Notes: generated from the sequence alone by a model not told the origin. Shown: positions 1-8,209, counted from the stretch's first letter. The stretch is 15,889 bases of DNA from Bacteroidales bacterium (GCA_027083715.1 JALWNR010000387.1:1-15889), one strand, 5' to 3'. Made by a program: numbers and translations.

Positions 1-2
1 AT

Positions 3-107
<105 letters not shown>

Positions 108-121
108 TAAAATCTGATAAA

Positions 122-1117
122 ATGGTAGATTTAACAACAAGGTATATGGGATTAAGCCTGAAAAATCCCATAATAATAGCCAGCTCAGGTTTAACAGCTA
201 ATGTAGACAACATTAAAAAACTTGAAGCAAACGGAGCAGGTGCTGTTGTTCTGAAATCCATATTTGAGGAAGAAATCATGTTGGAATATGATCACATGAT
301 GAATCAAATGGATCAATTTGAAAGTGATTATGAGTATTTTGACTACTATGATTACAAAATCAAAGAAGAAAACGTCAGCAAATACCTGCAATTAATTAAA
401 GATGCAAAAGCAGCTGTTTCAATTCCTGTTATTGCCAGTATAAACTGCGTTTCAGCACATGAATGGACTTATTTTGCCAAAAAAATTGAAGAAGCAGGTG
501 CAGATGCCATTGAGTTGAACGCTTTTATTCTGCCTTCGGATGCTGAACGCTCAAGTGCAGAAAATGAAAAAGTATATTTTGACATTGTCGAAAAAATCAA
601 CAATGAAGTTTCTATTCCGGTAGCTTTAAAAATGAGTCATTATTTTTCTAATCTGGCACAAACCATTAAAAAGCTCTCAGAAACAAACTTAAAAGGCATT
701 GTACTCTTTAACCGTTTTTACAGTCCTGATTTTGATATTGAAGAAATGAAAATTACCTCATCTCATATTTTCAGTGCTCAAAGCGATCAGGTTATGCCTT
801 TACGTTGGATTTCAATTATGGCAGAAAAAGTTTCCTGTGATTTGGCAGCGACTACCGGAATACATGATGGCAAAGATGTTATTAAAATGTTATTAGCCGG
901 TGCAAAAGCAGTGCAAGTGGCTTCTACAATCTATAAAAATGGAGCTGAATACATCCAAACCATGCTTAAAGAACTTGAAAATTGGATGGACAGACATAAT
1001 TATCTGAACATAGACCAATTTAGAGCCAAAATGAGTCAGGCTAAAAATGAAAACGGAGCGCATTATGAACGTGTTCAATTTATGCGTTATTTCGGCGAAA
1101 AAGAATCTACATTATAA
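122..1117 (+). CDS. Dihydroorotate dehydrogenase-like FMN protein
   Basis: This 331-residue protein has the length and fold signature of class 1 dihydroorotate dehydrogenases (FMN TIM barrel). The N-terminal strand is LKNPIIIASSGLT (13-24), K45 lies in the FMN-side VVLKS strand, ELN is at 131-133, a second barrel lysine is K170, and the phosphate-binding end is ATTGIHDGKDVIKMLLAGA (243-261). The ELNxSCPN motif of genuine PyrD is not kept: ELN is followed by AFILPSD. This fits the 'dihydroorotate dehydrogenase-like' group seen in Bacteroidota rather than the pyrimidine enzyme itself. The substrate is therefore unknown; a flavin-dependent redox reaction is the safe statement. It follows a GltD/NfnB-like gene by 14 nt and ends before a strong terminator, which suggests a shared transcript and possibly shared electron transfer. 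The ATG at 122 is the only start that keeps the conserved N-terminus. Confidence 0.85.
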   Translation: MVDLTTRYMGLSLKNPIIIASSGLTANVDNIKKLEANGAGAVVLKSIFEEEIMLEYDHMMNQMDQFESDYEYFDYYDYKIKEENVSKYLQLIKDAKAAVSIPVIASINCVSAHEWTYFAKKIEEAGADAIELNAFILPSDAERSSAENEKVYFDIVEKINNEVSIPVALKMSHYFSNLAQTIKKLSETNLKGIVLFNRFYSPDFDIEEMKITSSHIFSAQSDQVMPLRWISIMAEKVSCDLAATTGIHDGKDVIKMLLAGAKAVQVASTIYKNGAEYIQTMLKELENWMDRHNYLNIDQFRAKMSQAKNENGAHYERVQFMRYFGEKESTL

Positions 1118-1128
1118 TATCAGAACAA

Positions 1129-1158
1129 AAGGCGGAATAAAACCGCCTTATTTTTTTC
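1129..1158 (+). terminator. Rho-independent terminator after the DHOD-like gene
   Basis: A perfect 7-bp stem AAGGCGG (1129-1135) / CCGCCTT (1143-1149) with a 7-nt A-rich loop is followed by ATTTTTTTC. It lies 11 nt past the stop codon at 1117 and separates this transcript from the Mbx operon. The remaining gap, 1159-1354, holds a short inverted repeat AGCTT-GAT-AAGCT near 1207-1219 and should contain the promoter of the Mbx operon. I see only imperfect TAnnTTTG matches there (for example GATATTTG at 1264-1271, without a well-placed TTG upstream). Confidence 0.88.
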
Positions 1159-1354
1159 GCCAAAACATCCATCTATCTAGATATAAAGATGAAATACTCT
1201 GAATAAAGCTTGATAAGCTAAATAACATTTGAGTTTGTGATGCATAATAAATACACAGCTCATGATATTTGAATTAGCAGAGTTTTTAATAAAGAAAAAG
1301 GGTTTTTTCAAGTCCTGACAGCTCAAAGAATTTTTATTATAAAAATATATAGTA

Positions 1355-1861
1355 ATGGAAAATGTATCAAACATCAGTAAACTGATATACACCTGGATAA
1401 TTCTTTTTATCGTATGGCTGGCTTTTACATCTACGCTTGCCACGGAAGAAGTAGTTACAGGGATGTTTGTCAGTATGATTGTAGCTTTACTCTCGTTTCG
1501 TTTTTTTACGGGAACCGGATTAAGTGTATTTACACCCCGAAAAGTCTTGTATCTGATTCAATACTTTTTTGTGTTCATCGCAGCATTAATTAAAGCAAAC
1601 TTTCATGTGGCAAAAATTGTATTATCGCCAAAACTCCCAATTAATCCGGGAATTGTAGAATTTGAAACCAATTTAAAATCAGATTTTGCAAAAATGGTTT
1701 TAGCAAATAGTATTACACTAACACCGGGAACTTTCACTGTTGATATAGTAGAAAACCGGTATTATATCCATTGGTTGGAAGTTTCAGCAACCGATGAAGA
1801 AAGTGTATATAAAGAAATAGCAGAAAGTTTTGAAAAAATTTTATTAAAAATTTACGAATAA
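1355..1861 (+). CDS. mbxA: MrpE/MnhE-like subunit of the membrane module (MbxA-like)
   Basis: This 168-residue protein has about three N-terminal hydrophobic segments (roughly 10-30, 33-50 and 63-82) and a cytoplasmic C-terminal domain. The family signature LANSITLTPGT (116-126) of MrpE/MnhE is intact. MrpE-type subunits are structural parts of Mrp Na+/H+ antiporters and of the antiporter module of Mbh and Mbx complexes. As the first gene of a 13-gene operon with the same relative order as archaeal mbx clusters, it is best read as MbxA rather than as part of a free-standing Mrp antiporter. The stop codon is 6 nt before the next start. The symbol is assigned by homology and position. Confidence 0.88.
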   Translation: MENVSNISKLIYTWIILFIVWLAFTSTLATEEVVTGMFVSMIVALLSFRFFTGTGLSVFTPRKVLYLIQYFFVFIAALIKANFHVAKIVLSPKLPINPGIVEFETNLKSDFAKMVLANSITLTPGTFTVDIVENRYYIHWLEVSATDEESVYKEIAESFEKILLKIYE

Positions 1862-1867
1862 AAAGCT

Positions 1868-2125
1868 ATGAACGTATTTTTTATCATCATCATGGGAATA
1901 ATCATGCTGGCAGGCGTTTTTGCCGTCATCAGATTTATTAAAGGACCCACAACGGCAGACCGTGTAGTAGCACTAGATAATTTATCAACCATAGTGGTTG
2001 CTACACTGATATTTATGGGTTTTGTGTTTCAGCGATTTATCTATATTGATGTTTCGTTGATTTATGCGGTATTAGGATTTATCGGTGTGCTGACTATTGC
2101 ACGCTATTTAGAAGGAGGAATATAA
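1868..2125 (+). CDS. mbxB: MrpF/MnhF-like subunit (MbxB-like)
   Basis: An 85-residue, three-helix membrane protein of the usual MrpF length. GPTTADRVVALD (26-37) is the conserved loop and start of helix 2 of MrpF/PhaF proteins, and the third helix begins with D61 in IDVSLIYAVLGF. In antiporter modules this subunit packs with the MrpG- and MrpE-like subunits; conserved acidic residues in this set have been proposed to take part in cation movement. It lies between the MrpE- and MrpG-like genes with only a few nucleotides on either side. No anomalies were seen. Confidence 0.9.
   Translation: MNVFFIIIMGIIMLAGVFAVIRFIKGPTTADRVVALDNLSTIVVATLIFMGFVFQRFIYIDVSLIYAVLGFIGVLTIARYLEGGI
2113..2118 (+). 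promoter_or_regulatory. Strong Shine-Dalgarno before mbxC, inside the end of mbxB
   Basis: AGGAGG lies within the last codons of the MrpF-like gene and is spaced 8 nt from the ATG at 2127. A full Shine-Dalgarno is unusual in Bacteroidota, which mostly initiate without one. It supports ATG 2127 as the true start and suggests local translational control of this small subunit. Confidence 0.6.
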
Positions 2126-2126
2126 T

Positions 2127-2480
2127 ATGGAAACAGTATTGCTTTATCTCGGATACTTTTTTGTATCGCTCGGTGCCGTATTCTTGTTTCTGGGTGCTTT
2201 TGGGATATTTCGTATGCCCGATTTTTATACCCGTTTACAAGCAGGTACAAAATCCAGTACTCTTGGCGCAATGAGCCTGATATTGGGAGTTGGATTAATG
2301 CAACCCGAATGGTTTTTTAAAACATTGATTATCATTATTTTTATTGCAATATCCAACCCGATTAGTTCTCATGCACTGGCACGCGGAGCATACAAAACGC
2401 ATCAAAAACCCTTAACGGACACCATTGATGCTTATGAAGAAGTAGTGAAAGAAGACGAAACTAAAAACGAGGAGGAATAA
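2127..2480 (+). CDS. mbxC: MrpG/MnhG-like subunit (MbxC-like)
   Basis: A 117-residue protein with three hydrophobic helices followed by a short acidic cytoplasmic tail (about 98-117, rich in D and E). The MrpG signatures are FRMPDFYTRLQAGTKSSTLG (28-47) and the C-terminal ISNPISSHALARGAY (75-89), which correspond to the family's R-x-P-D-x-Y-x-R-x-H/Q-A-x-T-K and NP-hydrophobic-S-x-H motifs. It is a structural component of the Mrp-type antiporter module. The acidic EEE end is encoded by GAGGAGGAA and doubles as the ribosome-binding site for the next gene. Confidence 0.9.
   Translation: METVLLYLGYFFVSLGAVFLFLGAFGIFRMPDFYTRLQAGTKSSTLGAMSLILGVGLMQPEWFFKTLIIIIFIAISNPISSHALARGAYKTHQKPLTDTIDAYEEVVKEDETKNEEE
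2470..2475 (+). promoter_or_regulatory. Shine-Dalgarno for mbxD embedded in the C-terminal Glu codons of mbxC
   Basis: AGGAGG formed by the GAG-GAG-GAA codons of the MrpG-like C-terminus sits 7 nt before the ATG at 2483. It fixes that start and probably couples translation of the two genes. It is the second strong Shine-Dalgarno in the operon, in a lineage where such sites are uncommon. Confidence 0.6.
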
Positions 2481-2482
2481 TT

Positions 2483-2737
2483 ATGGATATTTTAACATTA
2501 CTGCTCCTGTTCTTTTCATTAATACTAATGATTGGAGCTGCTATTTACGCAATAATTACAAAAGATTTGATATTTGCAACAATCGGTACTTCGCTTATTA
2601 GTTTGGCACTTTCAGTGATTTTTTATTTACTGCATGCCCCGGATGTGGCATTAACCGAAGCTGCAATAGGAGTAGCTTTGAGTACTATTGTTTTTGTAAT
2701 TGCAGTTCGAAATACTAAAAGATACGAAGAAGACTAA
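2483..2737 (+). CDS. mbxD: MrpA C-terminal-domain / MbhD-like subunit (DUF4040, MbxD-like)
   Basis: An 84-residue protein with about three hydrophobic helices. HAPDVALTEAAIGVALST (51-68) is the hallmark of the DUF4040/MbhD family, with the intramembrane D54 and E59 of APDVAxTEA. In Mrp antiporters this piece is part of the long C-terminus of MrpA; in Mbh and Mbx complexes it is a separate small protein, as here. The separation itself indicates an Mbh/Mbx-type complex rather than a classical Mrp antiporter. It is followed 11 nt later by the MbhE-MrpB fusion. Confidence 0.88.
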   Translation: MDILTLLLLFFSLILMIGAAIYAIITKDLIFATIGTSLISLALSVIFYLLHAPDVALTEAAIGVALSTIVFVIAVRNTKRYEED

Positions 2738-2748
2738 TAATATAGATT

Positions 2749-3468
2749 ATGAAAAAATTAGTTATAATATCATTGCTGCTGGTTTTAGGATATAGCTTGA
2801 TGAATACTTTTTCAGATATTGAATTTGGGAAAAAAAGAGAGGGAATCAGCAGTTATTTTTTAGAACATTCGCCCGATGATTTACAAGTAGCAAATACAGT
2901 AACTGCTATAGTTGTAAGTTTTAGAGGCTTTGATACTTTGGGCGAAGTAACGGTTTTATTTTTGGCAGCTACCGCAATGGGTACCATTTTATTCCGTCGC
3001 CGTTCAAAACATACCGGTTTGAACCCACAGCGAAAATCGCCACAGGCAAGTCGCATTGTACAAGCAGCAGGTAAATTACTGTTTCCTGCGATTATGATTT
3101 TGGGTGCTTATGTATTTATTCACGGTCATTTAACTCCCGGAGGTGGTTTTCAAGGAGGAGCAATTATCGCCACAGGCTTTTTGCTTTTGCTGATTTCCTA
3201 CCGTCAGTTCAAAGTAGAACATAAGTATGTTACATGGATAGAGTCCTTAGCCGGTTTAAGTTTTGTAACAATTGGTTTATTGGGTATGATATTAGGTCCT
3301 CATAATTCTTTTTTGGAAAATTTCCTGAATGTGGGGAGCTTAAACGACTTACTCAGCGGAGGGGTAATTGCTCTGGTTTATATAGCCGTAGGCTTTAAAG
3401 TGGGTGCCGAACTTACCGGTATTCTCGATACATTAATAAATATTCGTGAAACAGGAGATATTGATTAA
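2749..3468 (+). CDS. mbxF: MbhE-MrpB fusion subunit (MbxE/F-like)
   Basis: This 239-residue protein joins two modules. Residues 1-85 resemble MbhE / the extreme C-terminus of MrpA, with NTVTAIVVSFRGFDTLGE (49-66) and two helices. Residues 103-239 are an MrpB/MnhB domain with the signature HGHLTPGGGFQGG (125-137) and four helices. A basic linker (RRRSKHTGLNPQRKSPQASR, 83-102) connects them. In several Mbh clusters these are two genes, MbhE and MbhF; here they are one continuous frame without any sign of frameshift. The protein belongs to the cation-translocating membrane arm. The symbol follows the archaeal mbx naming loosely. Confidence 0.85.
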   Translation: MKKLVIISLLLVLGYSLMNTFSDIEFGKKREGISSYFLEHSPDDLQVANTVTAIVVSFRGFDTLGEVTVLFLAATAMGTILFRRRSKHTGLNPQRKSPQASRIVQAAGKLLFPAIMILGAYVFIHGHLTPGGGFQGGAIIATGFLLLLISYRQFKVEHKYVTWIESLAGLSFVTIGLLGMILGPHNSFLENFLNVGSLNDLLSGGVIALVYIAVGFKVGAELTGILDTLINIRETGDID

Positions 3469-3471
3469 AAA

Positions 3472-3843
3472 ATGATGACAATGAATCAAATATTAACATA
3501 TTCTGTTTACGGCAGTGCCATTTTAGTAATGTTAATCGGTATTTATGCGGTTTTAACCAAAAAAAACCTGATTAAGATAGTAATTGGCTTGTCGATAATG
3601 GATTCAGGATTTAATTTACTTTTGGTAGCCCTGGGCTATATAAAAGGAGGAACAGCACCTATATTTTCGCCTGCAGTTGCAGGGAAAGATGTGCTCATGG
3701 TTGACCCTGTACCACAAGCACTGGTACTTACGGCTATTGTTATCGGATTTGGAGTTACAGCAGTAGCTTTGTCTCTGGTAATTCGCTTATACAGAAAACA
3801 CAATACGATTAAAATTGACGAAATAAAAACATTGAAATGGTAG
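3472..3843 (+). CDS. mbxG: MrpC/NuoK-like subunit (MbxG-like)
   Basis: A 123-residue protein with three hydrophobic helices, of the MrpC/MnhC/NuoK family. DPVPQALVLTAIVIGFGVTA (78-97) is the strongest family motif; the central helix carries D44 in GLSIMDSGFNLLLVALG. MrpC is homologous to complex I NuoK and sits next to the MrpD-like pump in the membrane arm. The first codons read ATG ATG ACA ATG, so the start could be 3472, 3475 or 3481 with no change to the fold. Its last codons overlap the next gene by 7 nt, a sign of translational coupling. Confidence 0.9.
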   Translation: MMTMNQILTYSVYGSAILVMLIGIYAVLTKKNLIKIVIGLSIMDSGFNLLLVALGYIKGGTAPIFSPAVAGKDVLMVDPVPQALVLTAIVIGFGVTAVALSLVIRLYRKHNTIKIDEIKTLKW

Positions 3844-5339
3844 CAAATCCTATTTTATACATAGCATTACCGCTGTTTACGGCTTTTCTAGTTCCGCTTT
3901 TGGCAAAATTATGGAAGCCTTTGGTACGGATTGTTCCGGGTTTGGTATTGGCATATCTGGCAATTATGTCTGTTGTGCTCATGCAACAAGTTAGTCCCGA
4001 AAAACCGATTATTGCCATGATTGCCGGATGGAAAGCCCCTTGGGGAATTAATTTGGTGTTCACTTCATTCAGCGGATTTATCGCAAGTTTGATTTCAATT
4101 CTTGCATTTTTTATCTGGTTATACAGTTTCGGATTTAAAAAAGTTGAGTTTGACGATGCACAAAAGTATTTCATACTTTTTATGTTGCTTACGGCAGGAT
4201 CAATAGGTGTGGTACTTACGGGCGATATTTTCAATATGTTCGTATTTATTGAAATCACATCACTTTCGGCATATGCTTTAACCGCATTTTACAAAGGGCG
4301 CGATGGTGCAGAAGCCGCTTTTAAATTTTTATTGATTGGCTCGTTTTCGTCCATAATGTTGCTTTTGGGTATTGCCATTTTATATACCTACACGGGAACA
4401 TTAAACATGGCGCACCTTGCCTTGCTGATGCCACAAGTGCCGATGCATGCAAAAATAACCTCGTTTTTACTCTTTTTTGTAGCTTTGGGTATTGAGGCAG
4501 AAATGTTCCCGCTTAATGGCTGGGCACCGGATGCCTACTCACAAGCACCGGGACCTATTGCAGCATCTTTTGCGGGAATTTTGGCAAAAGCAGGTATTTA
4601 TGCTTTAATCAGAGTAAGTTATACCATTTTTGATTTAGGCGATCACGGCGGTTTTGAATTATTACTGGTAATGGGCTTAATCACGATGGTTGTCTCGGAG
4701 TTGGTGGCTATGCGTCAGGAAAATCTGCGCCGGATGCTTGCTTATTCAAGTATGGGGCAAATGGGATTGATTATGATAGCTTTTGGACTGGGTACTAAGG
4801 AAGGTATTTATGCAGGACTGTTTATTATGTTTAATCACGCAGTGATTAAATCTTTGCTTTTCCTTGCATCGGCATACCTTGTGTATTACACATCGCGTAA
4901 AAAAATCAGTGATTTAGACGGCTTTGGTAAGCTATTGCCCCTCACCTCTTTACTTTTTGGTTTGGGTGCTTTTGCAATTGTCGGTCTACCGCCTTTTTCA
5001 GGATTTTGGTCTAAGTTATCTCTTTTGATTGCCACTGCCAACAGTCATATGGAATTTGTTTTGGCAACGGTTTTGGCAGTGAGTGTAATTGAAATTATTT
5101 ATTATTTCCGTGTATTGGGACGTTTGTATTTCCGCAAAGCACACAAAGAAATAAAAGTACGAAAACCAACATGGAATTCGGTAGTTACCATGATTGTTTT
5201 AGCATTAGTAATTATTGCCGTAGGTGTTCATCCTGATTTTATTACCGGATTATTGCACAATGCGGCTACAGACCTTGCCGACAAGGCAGATTATATACAA
5301 AAGATAATTCCTGATTTATTCAGTCAAACTCTTAATTAG
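3837..5339 (+). CDS. mbxH: MrpD/NuoN-like antiporter subunit (MbxH-like)
   Basis: This 500-residue protein is a 14-helix proton-conducting antiporter subunit of the MrpD/NuoL-M-N family. Conserved positions visible are E139 in FNMFVFIEI (helix 5), WAPDAYSQAPGP (229-240), K251 in ILAKAGIY (helix 8), RQENLRRMLAYSS (293-305), K338 in NHAVIKSLLFL and E419 in helix 12. The usual lysine of helix 7 (G-I/F-x-K-A-x-x-FPL) is a glutamate here: GIEAEMFPLNGWAPDAY (218-234). Its gene overlaps the MrpC-like gene by 7 nt, and the second antiporter subunit follows 6 nt after its stop. It is one of two probable pumping subunits of the complex. Whether Na+ or H+ is moved cannot be read from the sequence. Confidence 0.9.
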   Translation: MVANPILYIALPLFTAFLVPLLAKLWKPLVRIVPGLVLAYLAIMSVVLMQQVSPEKPIIAMIAGWKAPWGINLVFTSFSGFIASLISILAFFIWLYSFGFKKVEFDDAQKYFILFMLLTAGSIGVVLTGDIFNMFVFIEITSLSAYALTAFYKGRDGAEAAFKFLLIGSFSSIMLLLGIAILYTYTGTLNMAHLALLMPQVPMHAKITSFLLFFVALGIEAEMFPLNGWAPDAYSQAPGPIAASFAGILAKAGIYALIRVSYTIFDLGDHGGFELLLVMGLITMVVSELVAMRQENLRRMLAYSSMGQMGLIMIAFGLGTKEGIYAGLFIMFNHAVIKSLLFLASAYLVYYTSRKKISDLDGFGKLLPLTSLLFGLGAFAIVGLPPFSGFWSKLSLLIATANSHMEFVLATVLAVSVIEIIYYFRVLGRLYFRKAHKEIKVRKPTWNSVVTMIVLALVIIAVGVHPDFITGLLHNAATDLADKADYIQKIIPDLFSQTLN

Positions 5340-5345
5340 TAAAAT

Positions 5346-7190
5346 ATGAACTCTTTAATAATATTACTATTTATACTGGGAGGAGGTGCTTTATTAAGCT
5401 ATTTTGCATTCTTGTCAAAACATGCTTTCGGACAAGCTGTAGTTTGGCTGGTTGCAATTGCTTCGCCCGTTTATTTCTTTACACAGGTAGCTGTTGGCGA
5501 AAGTTTTTCATTTTCGCTTGGTGGTTTTGAACTGGCACTAGGCTTTAACCATTACAGTTGGGTGTTTGCTCTGTTAATCATGGTGCTTTCGCCACTGTCA
5601 TTAATCTATTCCACCGGATATATGAAAAGCCGATTACGTTTAGGAACTTTCTATTTTAGTTTCATTTTCAGTATATTCGGAATGATGGGTATTTTAATGA
5701 GCCGCGATTTGGTTTCTTTATTCATTTTTTGGGAAATTATGACTTGGGCATCTTACTTATTGGTAATTTACCGTGGTAAAGATGTTGAACACACAGGTAT
5801 CAAATACATGATTTTTAGTGCAGTTGGTGCTTATTCTATGTTTATGGCAATTGTTATTCTGAACAGAGAAATGCATTCGTTTGATATTGCTACCGTAATT
5901 CAAAATTTCGGAAACATGAATGCAGCAGACCAATGGCTGACCGGAATATTGCTTTTAATCGGTTTTGCGGTTAAAAGTGCAGTTATGCCTTTACATGTAT
6001 GGGCTCCCGGAGCTTATACGAATACACCTACTTCGTTTACCGCTGTTTTTTCCGGCGGACTTTCAAAAATGGGTGTTTACGGTATTGGTTTGGTATTGCT
6101 GAATTTATACAGCCATTCAGATTTTTCACAAGTGGGTATTTATCTTGCATGGTTGGGTGCTATAACAGCAGTAATGGCTACTTTTCGTGCTGTTTTTCAG
6201 AATGATGCAAAAAAATTACTGGCTTATTCATCGGTTGCGCAATTGGGATATATTGTTGCCGGTATCGGTTTAGGGACAGAACTGAGTGTTTTTGCCGGAA
6301 TTTATCTGGCTATATTGCACGGTGCATTCAAAGGCACTTTATTTATGGCTGTTGGGGCTGTAGAACGCCAAGCAGGCACTACGGATATGACCAAAATATC
6401 CGGTTTAATTAAAAATATGCCCTGGACATTTTTTGCTGCACTGGTAGCAATTATCGCTTTGGCAGGCATTCCGCCCGTTGGGGGATTTGTCGGGAAATGG
6501 ATGCTTTACGAAGCTGCCATTAACAGCGAACACATGTTTTTGGTTATTCTGATTTTTATTTCAAGTACTGCGGCATTTCTTTATTCGTTTCGTTTCTTGT
6601 TTGGCTTGTTTTTGGGACAACAGGAAGAAGAAACTGCTCATATAAAAGAAGCTCCTGCCGTAATGGTTGTTCCGATGATTTTATTGTCTTTGTTTTTAGT
6701 ACTGATGGGTACTTTCCCCGGAATTATTTTTAAACCTATTGCAGCAGGAATGGCAGAACTTGGTTTTCAGGGAGTGCCGTGGCATATGTCTGTATTGTAC
6801 AATATGTGGGGCGACAGTGTAAATCTGACTTATGTTAGTATTACATTTGGTACTGTATTCTTACTTGGCTTGGTTTACATTACCTTAATTGCACGAAAAG
6901 GAACAAAACATAAATTATCAACAAAAGATATTCATACCGCAGGTGAAATTCCAAAACCGGAAGACAATTTAAATTATTCTTTGGATTTTTATAAGCCTTT
7001 TGAGCGTGTTTTATCACCCTTATTAAAACACAAGCTGGATGTTTATTACAATGAGTTTGGTAAAGGTTTGGAAGCACTGTTTAACTTTATGCGAAGAATA
7101 TATACGGGAAACGGACAAACTTATGCTTTATATGTTGTTGTCTTTCTGGTAGCATTAATATTATTAAGCGGAAGAATTTTCGGAATATAA
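5346..7190 (+). CDS. mbxH': Second antiporter subunit, NuoL/MrpA-like with C-terminal extension (MbxH'-like)
   Basis: At 614 residues this is longer than the preceding paralogue. Key residues are canonical: E130 in FIFWEIMTW (helix 5), K210 in GFAVKSAVMPLHVWAPGAY (helix 7), K241 in the helix 8 region, NDAKKLLAYSS (286-296) and K329 in HGAFKGTLF. After the 14-helix core (to about 460) come a further helix (about 497-516), a charged segment (517-590) containing PKPEDNLNYSLDFYKPFERV, and a last transmembrane helix (592-608). This matches the lateral amphipathic helix plus anchor seen in NuoL-type subunits. Two antiporter subunits per complex distinguish Mbx/MBS from Mbh, which has one. The gene ends before an 80-nt gap with a hairpin that separates the membrane-arm genes from the NuoH/B/C/D genes. 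Confidence 0.9.
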   Translation: MNSLIILLFILGGGALLSYFAFLSKHAFGQAVVWLVAIASPVYFFTQVAVGESFSFSLGGFELALGFNHYSWVFALLIMVLSPLSLIYSTGYMKSRLRLGTFYFSFIFSIFGMMGILMSRDLVSLFIFWEIMTWASYLLVIYRGKDVEHTGIKYMIFSAVGAYSMFMAIVILNREMHSFDIATVIQNFGNMNAADQWLTGILLLIGFAVKSAVMPLHVWAPGAYTNTPTSFTAVFSGGLSKMGVYGIGLVLLNLYSHSDFSQVGIYLAWLGAITAVMATFRAVFQNDAKKLLAYSSVAQLGYIVAGIGLGTELSVFAGIYLAILHGAFKGTLFMAVGAVERQAGTTDMTKISGLIKNMPWTFFAALVAIIALAGIPPVGGFVGKWMLYEAAINSEHMFLVILIFISSTAAFLYSFRFLFGLFLGQQEEETAHIKEAPAVMVVPMILLSLFLVLMGTFPGIIFKPIAAGMAELGFQGVPWHMSVLYNMWGDSVNLTYVSITFGTVFLLGLVYITLIARKGTKHKLSTKDIHTAGEIPKPEDNLNYSLDFYKPFERVLSPLLKHKLDVYYNEFGKGLEALFNFMRRIYTGNGQTYALYVVVFLVALILLSGRIFGI

Positions 7191-7196
7191 GATATT

Positions 7197-7229
7197 AGAT
7201 TTAGCAAATTTTTAAGTTTTGCCAAATCT
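7197..7229 (+). other. Intercistronic hairpin between the antiporter genes and the NuoH-like gene
   Basis: AGATTT-A-GCAAA (7197-7208) pairs with TTTGC-C-AAATCT (7218-7229), leaving one A/C mismatch and a 9-nt loop. No U-tract follows directly (the next bases are CAAAAAATAA), so full termination is unlikely. Partial attenuation, an RNA-processing site or mRNA stabilisation are possible and would allow different amounts of the membrane and peripheral arms. Confidence 0.45.
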
Positions 7230-7270
7230 CAAAAAATAATTAGAAGTAAAAAATTATAATTAACATAAAA

Positions 7271-8197
7271 ATGGATGATATCTTAATAAAAATACTCGGT
7301 GCCATAGCAACAGTTATACTTGCTTTTACAGTAGGAATGACTTACGGCGGTTTATCGCGTAAAGTGATTGCACGTATTCAAAATCGTATTGGACCACCGT
7401 GGTATCAGAATTTTATAGACAATGCAAAACTATTGTTTAAAGTTTCAAACATTAATCATGGTTTTATGCAGCATGTAGCTCCTTTGTGGCTGATAGGAAT
7501 GTCTGTTACCACCGTTTTATTCATACCGGTTTTAAATACAGGAGGTGATAGTTGGTACAATTCATGGTTTCCAAACCTGAATTTTCACGGAGACTTAATT
7601 TTTCTTTTGTACCTGATGGTAATTGGCTCCTTAGGAATGGCTCTTGGAGCAGGACAAACGGGAAACCCGAACTCTGCGATTGGTGTTTCGCGTGGATTAA
7701 CACAAATGGTAGGTTTTGAAGTACCTTGGGTAATGGCTTTAGTAGCACTAATGATACAATATAAAACTACTTCCATAACCGGATTAATGGCAGCAGCCGA
7801 GCAACAAGGCACGTGGCTGGCATTTAGCTCACCTTTTGCAACATTGGCGGCTCTTTTGGCAATGCCCGGAATGTTCAGGTACTCACCTTTTGACATTGTA
7901 GGAGCACCTGCCGAGCTGGCATCAGGACCTGTATCCGAGTTTGGTGGAAAATATCTTTCTACCATGATGACCTCAGGTTCTATATTTGCCTTTGTTAAAC
8001 TTACTCTTTACGTAGATATATTTTTCGGAGGTGCAAATAATTTGGTTGAATTAGTTATCAAAACCTTCATTTTATACATGTATCCGGTTTTGTGGGGAGC
8101 GGTTAGTCCGCGTTTCAGAACAGAACAAGCCGTTCGTTTTTTCTGGGGCTGGCCTGTTTTATTCGGAATTATTGCATTAATTCAAGCATCACTTTAA
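7271..8197 (+). CDS. mbxM: NuoH-like membrane anchor subunit (MbxM-like)
   Basis: A 308-residue protein with about eight hydrophobic helices, homologous to NuoH/ND1 and MbhM. Signatures are ARIQNRIGPPWYQNFIDNAK (34-53), the GFEVPW segment (148-153), and the cytoplasmic loop SPFDIVGAPAELASGPVSEFGG (205-226), equivalent to the PFD...AE.EL..G...EYSG loop of NuoH. This subunit joins the peripheral redox arm to the pumping arm, and its loops near the NuoB- and NuoD-like subunits couple electron transfer to ion movement. The start at 7271 gives the expected N-terminal helix. The next gene starts 12 nt downstream. Confidence 0.92.
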   Translation: MDDILIKILGAIATVILAFTVGMTYGGLSRKVIARIQNRIGPPWYQNFIDNAKLLFKVSNINHGFMQHVAPLWLIGMSVTTVLFIPVLNTGGDSWYNSWFPNLNFHGDLIFLLYLMVIGSLGMALGAGQTGNPNSAIGVSRGLTQMVGFEVPWVMALVALMIQYKTTSITGLMAAAEQQGTWLAFSSPFATLAALLAMPGMFRYSPFDIVGAPAELASGPVSEFGGKYLSTMMTSGSIFAFVKLTLYVDIFFGGANNLVELVIKTFILYMYPVLWGAVSPRFRTEQAVRFFWGWPVLFGIIALIQASL

Positions 8198-8209
8198 ATT
8201 TGAAAGAGA

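Noticed and set aside
3809..4258. Antisense open frame of 149 codons
   Set aside because: It lies opposite the MrpD-like gene, whose protein is clearly conserved; the antisense product has no protein-like motif.
1355..5339. A free-standing Mrp Na+/H+ antiporter operon
   Set aside because: There is no full-length MrpA, the MbhD-like piece is separate, a second NuoL-like subunit follows, and NuoH/B/C/D/I-like genes continue in the same operon.
7585..7965. Antisense open frame of 126 codons
   Set aside because: It lies opposite the NuoH-like gene and is a by-product of its codon use.
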